A DNA stretch of 64,000 nt from Allofranklinella schreckenbergeri. Its GTDB lineage: Bacteria; Pseudomonadota; Gammaproteobacteria; Burkholderiales; Burkholderiaceae_C. Numbering within the stretch: position 1 is the stretch's first letter; each line of letters begins with the position of its first letter. Of the stretch, positions 17,004-24,854 are shown one piece after another. The stretch covers positions 211,044-275,043 of the forward strand of contig NZ_RDQM01000001.1 in NCBI RefSeq assembly GCF_003703475.1, read 5' to 3'. Position numbers and translations under genes: made by a program. The notes under the pieces were generated by a model that worked only from the letters and a program-made list of their open reading frames with translations, did no database searches and was not told where the DNA came from.

Positions 17004-18008
17004 TCAGCCTCCGGCGAATGCGGCCAGGCCCGCGATGAAGCGCGCCGGGGGCGTGGCCGGGCGGCCCAGCAGCGCGGGCAGGGTGTGGGCGTCGGCCACG
17101 TTGTCGCTGGCCAGCAGGGCCAGCGATTGGCTGCACCAGGGGGAAAAGGGCAGCGCATCGCCCAGGCGCGCGCTGGCGCGGGTCAGCCAATGGGGCAGAG
17201 GCCAGACCCGGGCGGGGCGGGCGGGGCCTTTGCCGCCCTGTTCGCCCAGTTGCGTGCGCAGCAGCGCGATGTACTCGGCCATCGTCATGGCCTGCGGGCC
17301 AGCCAGATCGGCCAGGCCGGTGAACGCGGCGGTGCCGTCGGTGGCGTTGTTGGCGGTGAAGTCAGTGGTGGCGCTTGTGCCCGTGGCGATGCCAGCGGGC
17401 GGCGGCAGCAGGCGCGCCACGGCATCGGCCAGGTCCCACACGGCCAGGGGCTGCACGCGCGCTTGCAGCACCGGGCGTGGTAGGGCCAGCCAGGGCAGGC
17501 GCGCCAGCGCCATGAACAGGCGCGTGCTCTCGCCGCCCGCACCAAACACCAGGCTGGGGCGCAGTACCACGCCATCGAGCTGGCCGGCCTCGGTCAGCGC
17601 CAGCAGGTGGGCGTCGGCGGCGCGCTTGGTGCGGGCGTAGGCAGTGTCACCGTGGGCGATGCCCAGCGCGGAGATCTGCACCACGCGGCGCAGGCCGTGG
17701 GCGGCGCAGGCGTCGAACAGGGCGCGCGGGGCGGCATCGTGCACCAGCGCCATGGGCCGTGCGCGGCTGTCGCGCAGCAGGCCCACGGCGTTGACCACGG
17801 CCTGCACGCCGTGCAGCAGCGGCGCCCAGTGAGCTGGCGTGCTGGCCTGGGTGAAATCCACGGCCGGGCTGCTGTGGCGGCTGGCGGCGCGCACCTGCCA
17901 GCCTGCGCGGCGCAGGGCCTGGGCGATGTGGCGGCCGATGAAGCCGTTGGCGCCGCACAGCAGCACGGTGGGGGCGGTGGATGGGGTGGAGGATGCAGGG
18001 GCGGTCAT
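17004..18008 (-). CDS. NAD(P)-binding SDR-family epimerase/oxidoreductase
   Basis: A 334-residue atypical short-chain dehydrogenase. The nucleotide-binding motif is VLLCGANGFIGRHIAQAL at the N-terminus. Later parts (VVQISALGIAHGDTAYARTKRAADA) hold the Ser and YxxxK-like region, and VLRPSLVFGAGG matches the extended NDUFA9-like group. The start at 18008 has a good AAAGGAG site. The substrate is unknown. It is the fourth gene of the operon that also encodes GbsR, SRPBCC, DCC, DoxX-like and DUF2269 proteins. Confidence 0.8.
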   Translation of the reverse strand: MTAPASSTPSTAPTVLLCGANGFIGRHIAQALRRAGWQVRAASRHSSPAVDFTQASTPAHWAPLLHGVQAVVNAVGLLRDSRARPMALVHDAAPRALFDACAAHGLRRVVQISALGIAHGDTAYARTKRAADAHLLALTEAGQLDGVVLRPSLVFGAGGESTRLFMALARLPWLALPRPVLQARVQPLAVWDLADAVARLLPPPAGIATGTSATTDFTANNATDGTAAFTGLADLAGPQAMTMAEYIALLRTQLGEQGGKGPARPARVWPLPHWLTRASARLGDALPFSPWCSQSLALLASDNVADAHTLPALLGRPATPPARFIAGLAAFAGG

Positions 18009-18047
18009 GGCAAGGCTCCTTTCAATGGCGTGGAGGGTGAACAGGCC

Positions 18048-18551
18048 CTACTTTGGGGACGGTTGACGGGGCGCGCCGCTTTCATCCAGTCGGCAAGCGC
18101 CCGCCGGGCCGCAGCGCTGGCTGGCATGGCGGGCGGCGTGGGCCTGTGCCTCCTGCAGGGGCTGTGCCAGGGGGCGCGCGAACAGCCAGCGCGCCAGCGA
18201 GCGGGGCAGGCGCTGGCGGTGGCGCGCCAGGTGCGGGTAGAGCGCGCGGGCCAGCCGGCCCAGCAGCGGATGGCGCAGGGCGCTTGCCACGCGGTGGCGG
18301 CCCACGGCGGCGTAGGCGGCCTCGAACGCGGGCACGCCCACCAGCACGCGGCCGTCGGCGGTCTGGGCGTGCATCAGGCGCATCAGCTCGGCCTGGGTGC
18401 AGCCGGCGGGCGCGCCGTCAAAGCCGGGGGGCGAACAGTCCACCAGCCGCAGGCGGCCGTGTGCGTCGCGCTGCAAGAGCGCGTGCATCTCCGCTGCGCA
18501 CAGCGGGCAGGAGGCGTCGTAGTACAGCGTCAGGGGGTAGGTGGCGGGCAT
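18048..18551 (-). CDS. DCC-family (DUF393) thiol oxidoreductase-like protein
   Basis: A 167-residue protein with the defining DxxCPxC motif near the N-terminus (YYDASCPLC). This family has a thioredoxin-like redox motif and is annotated as putative thiol-disulfide oxidoreductase. There is no signal peptide, so it should be cytoplasmic or membrane-peripheral. AAGGAGA precedes the start at 18551. The C-terminal half is Arg/Leu-rich and helical. It lies between the SRPBCC and SDR genes of the same operon. Confidence 0.85.
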   Translation of the reverse strand: MPATYPLTLYYDASCPLCAAEMHALLQRDAHGRLRLVDCSPPGFDGAPAGCTQAELMRLMHAQTADGRVLVGVPAFEAAYAAVGRHRVASALRHPLLGRLARALYPHLARHRQRLPRSLARWLFARPLAQPLQEAQAHAARHASQRCGPAGACRLDESGAPRQPSPK

Positions 18552-18583
18552 GGTGATCTCCTTGGTTTTTAAAAATGGATATT

Positions 18584-19096
18584 TCAGAAAAAAGTGAAAT
18601 CAAGGCGCAAAAAAGGGGCGCGGCGGCTTGTGCTGCTTTTGCTGCTTTCGCGGCCTGGGCATGGCTCCAGGCTTTCGGCCAGGCGCTTGAGGGCGCGCAG
18701 GCGCTGGCGCGATTGGCGCTGCACGTAGCGGCCCACCAGCGGCGTGAGCAGCCAGGCCACGGCCCGGTGCAGGCGCAGGTGGTAAGTGAAGTGCACGCGG
18801 CAGCGCCCCGGCCCATCGGGCACGAAGCGCCAGCTGCCCGCCAGCGCGGCAAACAGCCAGGGCCCGCGCAGCAGGCGGAAGGCGGCCACGCGCGGGCGCT
18901 GGAAGCTGACGTAAGCCACGTCAAACGCCATGCCCAGCGGGGCCGGGCAGTGCGCCACGCGCGTGCCGTCGGCTGCGGTGGCGGGCCGGGCGTGCGGAGT
19001 CAGGCTGTCCCACAGCGGGCGCAGGGCGTAGTCCTGGCTCAGATCGAAGCAGGTGGCGGCGCTGGCCGCGATGTCGATGTGGGTCTGAATGCGCAT
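18584..19096 (-). CDS. SRPBCC-family (polyketide cyclase-like) protein
   Basis: A 170-residue START-like hydrophobic-cavity protein. The beginning (QTHIDIAASAATCFDLSQDY) and the later AAFRLLRGPWLFAALAGSWRF and RCRVHFTYHLRL strands fit a polyketide cyclase/SRPBCC fold. The ligand is unknown. The start at 19096 follows AGGAG. The basic C-terminal tail (LKRLAESLEPCPGRESSKSS) is not obviously part of the fold. It is 25 nt downstream of the gbsR-like regulator and is probably controlled by it. Confidence 0.78.
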   Translation of the reverse strand: MRIQTHIDIAASAATCFDLSQDYALRPLWDSLTPHARPATAADGTRVAHCPAPLGMAFDVAYVSFQRPRVAAFRLLRGPWLFAALAGSWRFVPDGPGRCRVHFTYHLRLHRAVAWLLTPLVGRYVQRQSRQRLRALKRLAESLEPCPGRESSKSSTSRRAPFLRLDFTFF

Positions 19097-19121
19097 GGGC
19101 GGCTCCTGGTCGGTTAAGGGT

Positions 19122-19640
19122 TCAGCGCACCAGCTTCTGCACGCTGGCGCCGAGCTTGAGCACCTTCTCCAGCGTGCTGGGCGACAGGCGCAGCATCTCC
19201 TCGCTCCAGGCGCCCAGCGCCTGCATGAAGCGCAGGGTCTCGCGCAGGCGGTCCTGCGCGTCTGGCGGCTCGGCGGCGAAGTCCTCGCGCGCCACCAGCT
19301 CGGCCAGCAGGCGCGTGGTGGGGTCGAACTCGCGCTCCTTGCGTTCGCGCACGATGGTGCGAAACAGCGCCCACACGTCGCTGGAGGTTTCAAAGTAATC
19401 GCGCCGGTCGCCCAGCACATGGGTGACGCGGATCAGGTTCCAGTTTTGCAGCTCCTTGAGGCTGTTGCTCACGTTCGAGCGCGCCACGCCCAGGGTCTCG
19501 GCCAGCGCCTCGGCATGCAGCGGGCGGCCGTGGATGAACAGCAGCGCATGGATTTGCGCCACCGTGCGGTTAACGCCCCAGGCGGAGCCCATTTCGCCCC
19601 AGTGGACGACGAAGCGGCGTGCGATGTCAGTTAGTTCCAT
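19122..19640 (-). CDS. GbsR/MarR-family transcriptional regulator
   Basis: A winged-helix regulator of about 172 residues. The family-typical opening (RRFVVHWGEMGSAWGVNRTVAQIHALLF) and HTH region (AEALAETLGVARSNVSNSLKEL) are clear. The rest is helical and presumably dimerises. It is the first gene of the six-gene operon to 16077, so it is likely an autorepressor. The start at 19640 lacks a Shine-Dalgarno site and follows directly after the promoter/operator at 19664-19687; an in-frame ATG at 19676 lies inside the operator and is unlikely. Confidence 0.85.
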   Translation of the reverse strand: MELTDIARRFVVHWGEMGSAWGVNRTVAQIHALLFIHGRPLHAEALAETLGVARSNVSNSLKELQNWNLIRVTHVLGDRRDYFETSSDVWALFRTIVRERKEREFDPTTRLLAELVAREDFAAEPPDAQDRLRETLRFMQALGAWSEEMLRLSPSTLEKVLKLGASVQKLVR

Positions 19641-19663
19641 AAGCCGGGAATGTATAGCAACTG

Positions 19664-19687
19664 AAATTTCTGTCAAGACAGAAATTT
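19664..19687 (-). promoter_or_regulatory. Perfect palindromic operator for the GbsR operon
   Basis: AAATTTCTGTC and GACAGAAATTT are perfect 11-bp arms with a 2-bp centre. The leftward -35 TTGACA lies inside it, followed after 16 nt by TACATT, so a bound dimer would block RNA polymerase. This is the expected arrangement for autorepression by the adjacent GbsR/MarR-type regulator. Confidence 0.8.
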
Positions 19688-19762
19688 AGTACTGATAGGG
19701 AGGCAAAATCTTGAAACCATCGTCATCCAAGAGCACGTTGCGAACTTTGCGTCCACCTGCTG

Positions 19763-19830
19763 GCCCGAAACCGTGTGATCGCAAGGCTGCACATACCGCC
19801 AAAGCTGAAGGTTCCCACGCCCAAACCTAC
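19763..19830. repeat. Decayed arm of the GC-rich CTAG element
   Basis: CTGGCCCGAAACCGTGTGAT and the following CGCAAGGC match, with few differences, one hairpin arm of the 275-bp element at 22785-23059 (there CTGGCCCCGAAACCGTGTAA followed by TCGCAAGGC on the complement). Similarity then fades through CGCCAAAGCTG. Neither terminal repeat is present, so it is an old fragment. Confidence 0.6.
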
Positions 19831-20217
19831 CCAACGCAAGCTTGTTTTGCTTCTTCTACACCACAGTTCACACTGACACCCTCTGGTTTGGCAGGTTCGT
19901 CCTCATGGCAGTCTTGCCCAACTGGAGCTTGCGTCGCTAGACTTCGCACTTTCGTTTTGCGCCTTGTGCGCCCATCCTCCGGCCATGCCCCACTGCGCGG
20001 GCTGCGCCTTCACCCCACGTTGCAAAGGAGCTTCCCATGACCCGACGCCATGCCATCGCACTTTGCAACCTGGCTGCGCTGGCCGCCGCCTGAAAACCTC
20101 CGCGCCTCCACTACCTTTTGCGCTCGCAAGCCAACGCGGCTTGACCGCTTGGCCTGTCTGGTCGGCGTTGGCCGCTGCACCAAGCAGCGTGGTTTTCAGC
20201 TTTTGCGCCCGCATTTT
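19831..20217. other. Apparently gene-free spacer with one tiny ORF
   Basis: No real gene is recognised between the GbsR operator and rtcB. The one coding-like feature is an 18-codon ORF at 20037-20093 (MTRRHAIALCNLAALAAA) with a good AAAGGAG site; it looks like the start of a signal peptide whose gene has been lost. The composition is somewhat less GC-rich than in the genes. I see no tRNA or clear promoter. Confidence 0.4.
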
Positions 20218-20290
20218 TACCAATCAAAGAAAACAAAATCCATTGCTTTCGGCATGATAGCAATAGATTGATTTTTACTTTTGATTGGTA
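20218..20290. repeat. AT-rich palindrome, copy 3
   Basis: Perfect outer arms TACCAATCAAA/TTTGATTGGTA, inner arms ATTGCT/AGCAAT, and core TTTCGGCATG. It lies about 100 nt upstream of rtcB. Confidence 0.88.
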
Positions 20291-20392
20291 AGTGCATCAG
20301 CCTCACATTCGCTGCCGCATGCCTGCGTCTGGCTTGCGTCTGCCCAGGTTGCCCTGTTTCTTTTTTGATTTCCCTTTCATTCAAGGATTTCT

Positions 20393-21607
20393 ATGGGCAA
20401 TTCTTTGCAGGCAAACCTGCGCGACAAAGTGCGCGTGTTTGCCAATCAACAAGTTTGGCTGGAAGCCAATGCCGTGGCGCAGTTACGCACCACGGCGCAA
20501 CTGCCGCACATGCACGCAGCGGTCGGGCTGCCGGATTTGCACGCGGGCCGCGGCTATCCCATTGGCGCGGCGTTTTTCAGCATCGGGCACTTCTACCCCG
20601 CGCTGGTGGGGGGCGATATCGGCTGCGGCATGGCCTTGTGGCGCACCGATTTGAAGGCGCACAAAACCTCCCCCGCCAAACTGGAAAAGCGGCTGGGCAG
20701 CCAGGAGGGGCCGCTGCCCGAGGCGCTGCTGCACGAAGCCCAGGCGCAAGCGTCCTGGCGCGCAGTGCAAGCGCTGGCCGATGCCAGGGCGTTGCCGAGC
20801 ACGACGGCGATGCTGGAGGGCAGCCTGGGCACCATCGGCGGGGGCAACCACTTTGCGGAGCTGCTGGCGTGCGATCGCCTCTACCCCGATCCCGCCAATG
20901 GCGATGAGGGCAGCGCAGACGGCGCACCGGCTCTGGCGCTGGATCCACGCGGCGTGTATCTGCTGGTGCACAGCGGCTCGCGCGGGCTGGGCGGAGCCAT
21001 CTTGCGCGAGCATGTGCAAGCCCACGGCCACGCGGGCTTGCGTGCGGGCAGCGCGGCCGCGCAAGACTATTTGCGCCAGCACGATGCCGCCCTGGCTTAC
21101 GCCCAGCTCAACCGCGCCTGCATCGCGCAGCGCTTTTTGCGCGCGTTGCGCGCCGAGGGCGAGTTGCTGCTGGATGTAAGCCACAACCACGTGCACGCGG
21201 CCTGCATTGATGGCTTGCCAGGCTATCTGCACCGCAAGGGGGCCACGCCTGCCGATGCGGGGCCGGTCGTCATTCCCGGCTCGCGCGGCGATTACAGCTA
21301 TGTGGTGCAGCCCGTTGCCGGGCGGCACGAAGCGCTGGATTCGCTGGCCCACGGCGCGGGGCGCAAATGGGCGCGCAGCGACTGCGCGGGGCGGCTGGCG
21401 CGCTTTCATGCCGACGATTTGCGCAAAACGCGCCTGGGCAGCGCCGTCGTGTGCAGCGACAAGGAGCTGCTGTTCGAGGAAGCGCCGCAGGCGTACAAGG
21501 AAGTCGATGCCGTCGTCGCCAGCCTGGTCGAGGCGGGCCTGATCCGGCTGCTGGCGCGCCTGCGCCCTTTGCTGACTTACAAGAAAGGCGCCGCCCCATG
21601 CTGCTGA
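20393..21607 (+). CDS. rtcB: RtcB-family RNA ligase (PrfH-linked type)
   Basis: GTP-dependent RNA ligase that joins 2',3'-cyclic phosphate or 3'-phosphate ends to 5'-OH ends. The product is 404 residues. Family motifs are present: LPDLHAGRGYPIG, GGDIGCGMAL (metal-binding Cys), GTIGGGNHFAEL, HSGSRGLG, DVSHNHVH and HGAGRKWARS, whose His is the guanylylation site in characterised RtcB. ATG 20393 follows AAGGA. It overlaps prfH by 10 nt; this pairing defines the RtcB2-PrfH subgroup, known from literature to repair ribosomes cleaved in the 16S decoding centre. No RtcR regulator or RtcA gene is nearby. Confidence 0.92.
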   Translation: MGNSLQANLRDKVRVFANQQVWLEANAVAQLRTTAQLPHMHAAVGLPDLHAGRGYPIGAAFFSIGHFYPALVGGDIGCGMALWRTDLKAHKTSPAKLEKRLGSQEGPLPEALLHEAQAQASWRAVQALADARALPSTTAMLEGSLGTIGGGNHFAELLACDRLYPDPANGDEGSADGAPALALDPRGVYLLVHSGSRGLGGAILREHVQAHGHAGLRAGSAAAQDYLRQHDAALAYAQLNRACIAQRFLRALRAEGELLLDVSHNHVHAACIDGLPGYLHRKGATPADAGPVVIPGSRGDYSYVVQPVAGRHEALDSLAHGAGRKWARSDCAGRLARFHADDLRKTRLGSAVVCSDKELLFEEAPQAYKEVDAVVASLVEAGLIRLLARLRPLLTYKKGAAPCC

Positions 21608-22278
21608 TCCAAATCACCGCCGCCCAAGGCCCCGCCGAGTGCGAGCTGGCCGTGCGCCTGACTTTGCGCGAATTGCTGCGCGATGCCGAGCGCGCCGGCG
21701 TGCAGTTGCACCAAGTGCAGGCCGTGCGCACGGCGGCTGGCTACAAATCCGTGGTTTTGCAGGTGCGGCCTGCGCCGCAAAGGCATGCCCGGGGGCAGGC
21801 GCAAGATGACGCCACCCTGCTCCAGCCCTGGCTGCAAAGCTGGCTGGGCAGCATCCAATGGGTGTTCGCCAGCCCGCTGCGCCCGGGCCATCGGCGCAAA
21901 AACTGGTTTGTGGCCGTGCAGCGCTGCCCGGATTGGGAGCCAGGCGAACAGCCGCCCGACCACGCCGATGCGCAAGGTATTGGTGACGATGCCATCGTCT
22001 TTACCGCCTGCCGCGCAGCGGGCAAAGGCGGCCAGCACGTCAACACGACCGCCTCTGCCGTACACGCCGTGCACCAAACCAGCGGCATCGCCATCAAGGT
22101 GATGGCGGAGCGCAGCCAGCATGCCAACAAAAAGCTGGCCCGCGCGCTGATCGCCCTCAGGCTGGCCGAGCGCGCGCAGGCCGCCCAAGCCCACGCACGC
22201 CAGGCCCGCGCGCAACTGCACTGGCGCGTCGATCGCGGCAACCCGGTGCGCGTGTTCCACGCCAAAGCGCCGCTGTAG
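21598..22278 (+). CDS. prfH: Peptide chain release factor H
   Basis: Release-factor homologue of 226 residues that lacks the codon-recognition domain and keeps the peptidyl-tRNA hydrolysis domain with GGQ (residues 144-146, within AAGKGGQHVNTT). With RtcB it is thought to release peptides from damaged, stalled ribosomes so that the cleaved 16S rRNA can be resealed. ATG 21598 lies within the end of rtcB, so the two are coupled. A GC hairpin follows 10 nt after the stop. Likely role: tolerance to RNase-type bacteriocins or toxins. Confidence 0.92.
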   Translation: MLLIQITAAQGPAECELAVRLTLRELLRDAERAGVQLHQVQAVRTAAGYKSVVLQVRPAPQRHARGQAQDDATLLQPWLQSWLGSIQWVFASPLRPGHRRKNWFVAVQRCPDWEPGEQPPDHADAQGIGDDAIVFTACRAAGKGGQHVNTTASAVHAVHQTSGIAIKVMAERSQHANKKLARALIALRLAERAQAAQAHARQARAQLHWRVDRGNPVRVFHAKAPL

Positions 22279-22287
22279 AGGCCCCAA

Positions 22288-22316
22288 GCGCCCCGGCGTC
22301 CGGTCGCCGGGGGCGC
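22288..22316 (+). terminator. GC hairpin after prfH
   Basis: GCGCCCCGGCG pairs with CGCCGGGGGCGC (one bulge) 10 nt after the prfH stop. No T-tract follows, so it is a weak intrinsic terminator or an RNA 3'-end stabiliser. A TAGAAT hexamer just after it could be the -10 of the next gene. Confidence 0.5.
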
Positions 22317-22395
22317 TCTAGAATCGAATCACCGCAATCACCGCCGCTGCCAGCGGCATTGTTGCCATTGCTATTGCTACCGAAAGGAGAACACC

Positions 22396-22788
22396 ATGCT
22401 TTCACCACAAAAGCTCACGCGCTGCACCGGCGCTGTTTGGGGCAGCCTCGCCCTGGCCTGCGCGCTGGCGGGCTGCTCCAGCGTCCCCGCGCCTACGGCC
22501 GAGATGGCCGTAGCCCGCTCCACGCTGGATCGCGTCGTCACCCAGCCTTCGGTCGCCGCCGCCGCGCCTGTGGAGCTGCAACAGGCCCGCGAAAAGCTCG
22601 CCCGCGCCGAGCAGGCCTTGGCTGAGAAAAAGCACCTGCAAGCGCGCCGCCTGGCGCAAGAAGCCCAGGCCGATGCCCAATTGGCCGAAAGCAAAGCCAA
22701 CGCCGCCAAAAACCAGGCCGCGCTGGATGAAGTGCGCCGCGCCAACCAAGCCCTCAGCGACGAGCTGCTGCGCCAACCCGCACGCTAG
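22396..22788 (+). CDS. DUF4398-domain lipoprotein
   Basis: A 130-residue envelope lipoprotein. It has a Shine-Dalgarno sequence GAAAGGAGA, a signal peptide, and the lipobox ALACALAGC. The mature part is one long charged helix (ELQQAREKLARAEQALAEKKHLQARRLAQEA...), the DUF4398 pattern, and probably a coiled coil in the periplasm. The next gene is an OmpA-like protein with the same kind of helix, and the two are normally adjacent. Here a 275-bp CTAG element sits between them, and the TAG stop codon is the left CTAG of that element. Confidence 0.85.
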   Translation: MLSPQKLTRCTGAVWGSLALACALAGCSSVPAPTAEMAVARSTLDRVVTQPSVAAAAPVELQQAREKLARAEQALAEKKHLQARRLAQEAQADAQLAESKANAAKNQAALDEVRRANQALSDELLRQPAR

Positions 22789-23059
22789 AGCGTGTTATGC
22801 ACTTTTCGCCCCCCGCGAGAGCGCCCCGGCGTGTGCAGTGCAAGGCGCCGTCCCCGCCGCAGCCTGATGGGCTGCAAGGGGACGGCAACGCCGCAATGCG
22901 CATGCCGGGGCGCTTCTCCCTTCGGGCTGGCCCCGAAACCATGCACTCGCCGCGTTGCCACGCTTGCCAAGGCAGCCAGCCTTGGCGGCGCGTGACGCCT
23001 TGCGATTACACGGTTTCGGGGCCAGCGCGGGGGAGCGCAAAGTGCATAACACGCTCTAG
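22785..23059. mobile_element. GC-rich CTAG element, full copy 1
   Basis: CTAG at both ends (22785-22788, 23056-23059) looks like a 4-bp target duplication. Inside are 17-bp perfect terminal repeats, AGCGTGTTATGCACTTT and its complement. Two hairpin arms follow: 22821-22913 (GCGCCCCGGC/GCCGGGGCGC) and 22927-23025 (CTGGCCCCGAAACC/GGTTTCGGGGCCAG). The whole would fold as a three-armed cruciform. It encodes no transposase. Copy 2 (26130-26404) is inverted, of equal length and over 90 percent identical by eye. Confidence 0.85.
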
Positions 23060-23102
23060 AAGCCATTCCATTCCCCGGTTCTCACATCAAAGGAGTGCAC
23101 AC

Positions 23103-23969
23103 ATGAACAAGCCTATGCAATGGACGCTGTGGGCCGCCGCCGCTGCCGTCCTGACCGCCTGCGCCGCCACAGGCGTCAACCCCGCGCTGGAGCAAGCGCG
23201 CCAGCTCGTGACCGCCACCGGCTCCAATGCCGACGTGGCCCGCTTCGCGCAACTGGAGCTCAAATCCGCTTCCGACACCATTGCCCAGGCCGACCGCATC
23301 TGGCGCAAAGACGGCGACGAGGCCGAAGTCCGCCACCTGGCCTACCTGGCCACCCAGCAAGCGCAAACGGCCCAACTGGTGGCCCAGGCCCGCTCGGCCG
23401 AGCAAGCCTTTGGCCAGGCCCGCAGCGAAGCCGACCGCCTGCGCCTGCAAACGCGCACGCGCCAGCTCGAATCGGCACAGGCCGCCGCCCAGGCTGCGCA
23501 AGCCGAAGCTGCCTCCGCCCAGGCCAGGGCCGCAGCCGCCCAGGCGGAAAACGAGGCGCTGCAAGCGCGCCTGCGCGAGATGCAGGCCGAGCAAACCGAG
23601 CGCGGCCTGCTGGTCACGCTGGGCGATGTGCTGTTCGAGTTCGGCAAGAGCGATTTGCTGCCCTCAGCCAACCCGCGCATGGACAAGCTCGCTGCGTTCT
23701 TGCAGCAATTCCCCGAGCGTCGCCTGCGCATTGAGGGCTATACCGACTCGGTCGGCTCCGAGGCCTTCAATCAGGCCCTCTCCGAACGCCGCGCCGCCGC
23801 CGTGCAATCGGCCCTGGTCAGCCGTGGCGTCAACCCCGCACGCATCACCGTGCAGGGCTATGGCAAAAACCACCCCGTCGCCAGCAACGCCACCCCCGAA
23901 GGCCGGGCCATGAACCGCCGCGTTGAGGTAGTGATTGCCGACGAACAGGGCAATTTGCGCTCGCGTTAA
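23103..23969 (+). CDS. DUF4398 / OmpA-domain envelope protein
   Basis: A 288-residue protein that ties the outer membrane to peptidoglycan. AAAGGAG precedes ATG 23103. The signal peptide has a possible lipobox (AAVLTACA). A long Ala/Gln-rich helix (about residues 30-165) contains the DUF4398-like part and a coiled coil. The C-terminal OmpA domain begins LGDVLFEFGKSDLLP and contains the peptidoglycan-binding pattern IEGYTDSVGSEAFNQALSER and NRRVEV. It pairs with the lipoprotein gene upstream. The strong hairpin at 24004-24043 terminates it. Confidence 0.9.
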   Translation: MNKPMQWTLWAAAAAVLTACAATGVNPALEQARQLVTATGSNADVARFAQLELKSASDTIAQADRIWRKDGDEAEVRHLAYLATQQAQTAQLVAQARSAEQAFGQARSEADRLRLQTRTRQLESAQAAAQAAQAEAASAQARAAAAQAENEALQARLREMQAEQTERGLLVTLGDVLFEFGKSDLLPSANPRMDKLAAFLQQFPERRLRIEGYTDSVGSEAFNQALSERRAAAVQSALVSRGVNPARITVQGYGKNHPVASNATPEGRAMNRRVEVVIADEQGNLRSR

Positions 23970-24003
23970 GCACGCACTGCACGCACACCACGCCCTGCAC
24001 ATG

Positions 24004-24043
24004 AAAAAACCGCGCCAGGCCAAGCGCCCGCGCGGTTTTTTTT
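24004..24043. terminator. Bidirectional intrinsic terminator
   Basis: AAAAAACCGCGC (24004-24015) pairs with GCGCGG (24030-24035) followed by eight T. It lies 34 nt after the OmpA-like gene; the A-run on the left makes it usable from either strand. Confidence 0.9.
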
Positions 24044-24071
24044 CGTGGTTTCTCCATCCTCTCAATTACTC

Positions 24072-24137
24072 ATCAAAGGAAAATCAACTTCAATACTATC
24101 AAGCCTAAATATGGCTATTTTTTATTCCTTTTGATTT
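24072..24137. repeat. AT-rich palindrome, copy 4
   Basis: The arms are ATCAAAGGAAAAT and ATTCCTTTTGAT, and the core AAGCCTAAATATGGC is diverged. It ends 12 nt before the gspC stop codon. Confidence 0.75.
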
Positions 24138-24149
24138 GTAAATACATGC

Positions 24150-24695
24150 TTATTGCGTAAAGACATGCCCACCGCCCTGGCGCATCGGGCCTTTGATGGC
24201 TGGCTCCAGCGCGCCGGGCTTGGGCTGAGTGGGGGGTGTGGGTTTGAAAGCGGGCAGCTCCAGCTCCAGCTCCGCGCCCTGGGCAGGCTGCAAATAGGCT
24301 TTGCGCCCTTGCAGCTTGCGCAGATACGGCCCGCCCTCGCCCACCTGGGCGCCCACGCGGTACATGCGGGCGCTCTGGCCGTTGATGGCAATCAGCGCCG
24401 CGCCTTGCCCGCTGGCCGTGCCTGCCATCACGCCCACCAACTCGTAACGGGCATCGGGCATCGCCTCGGTGGCGGGCGCTTGCGCGGCAGCCGCTGGGCC
24501 TTGTGCCCCCAGCAGCGCGCGCAAGCCCTGAGCATCGGCCGTCCAAAACTGTTGGCCGGCCACAGCAGCGGGCGGGCCATCTTGCAAGGCGGGCTGCACC
24601 AGCACCCAAAAGGCGGCGCTGCCCCCCGCCAGCGCCCAAACGGCGCTGGTGAGCAGGCGTTGCGCCCACGGCGATTGAAGAAAAGGCTTGCGCAT
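24150..24695 (-). CDS. gspC: Type II secretion GspC-like inner-membrane protein
   Basis: A 181-residue protein resembling the N-terminal part of GspC, which links the inner-membrane platform to the secretin in the periplasm. It has a short cytoplasmic start, one membrane helix (LLTSAVWALAGGSAAFWVLV) and a beta-rich homology region (YELVGVMAGTASGQGAALIAINGQSARMY, then YRVGAQVGEGGPYLRKLQ). There is no PDZ domain; the C-terminus is a Pro-rich tail, the short form common in betaproteobacteria. It diverges from gspG. The start at 24695 follows a near-copy of the ACAATCGCGCCCC motif. Confidence 0.78.
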   Translation of the reverse strand: MRKPFLQSPWAQRLLTSAVWALAGGSAAFWVLVQPALQDGPPAAVAGQQFWTADAQGLRALLGAQGPAAAAQAPATEAMPDARYELVGVMAGTASGQGAALIAINGQSARMYRVGAQVGEGGPYLRKLQGRKAYLQPAQGAELELELPAFKPTPPTQPKPGALEPAIKGPMRQGGGHVFTQ

Positions 24696-24710
24696 GGGGC
24701 GCGATTATGA
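24696..24710 (-). promoter_or_regulatory. -10-like element next to the gspC start
   Basis: Reading leftward, CATAATCGCGCCCC is followed directly by the gspC ATG. It shares AATCGCGCCCCATG with the dnaE and protease starts, so a short or absent 5' leader is likely. Confidence 0.45.
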
Positions 24711-24854
24711 TCGACGGCCATGCGCCCCCGCGCCAGTCAGCAGGCCTTCAGCGCCTGCCCAGCCAGGGTCGATTGAGGCCAGATCGAGGCCCATTTGTGG
24801 GCCAAAATCACGCCCCTTGCGCGCTGGCCGCGCGCCCAACAGCCTGTTTTTGTC

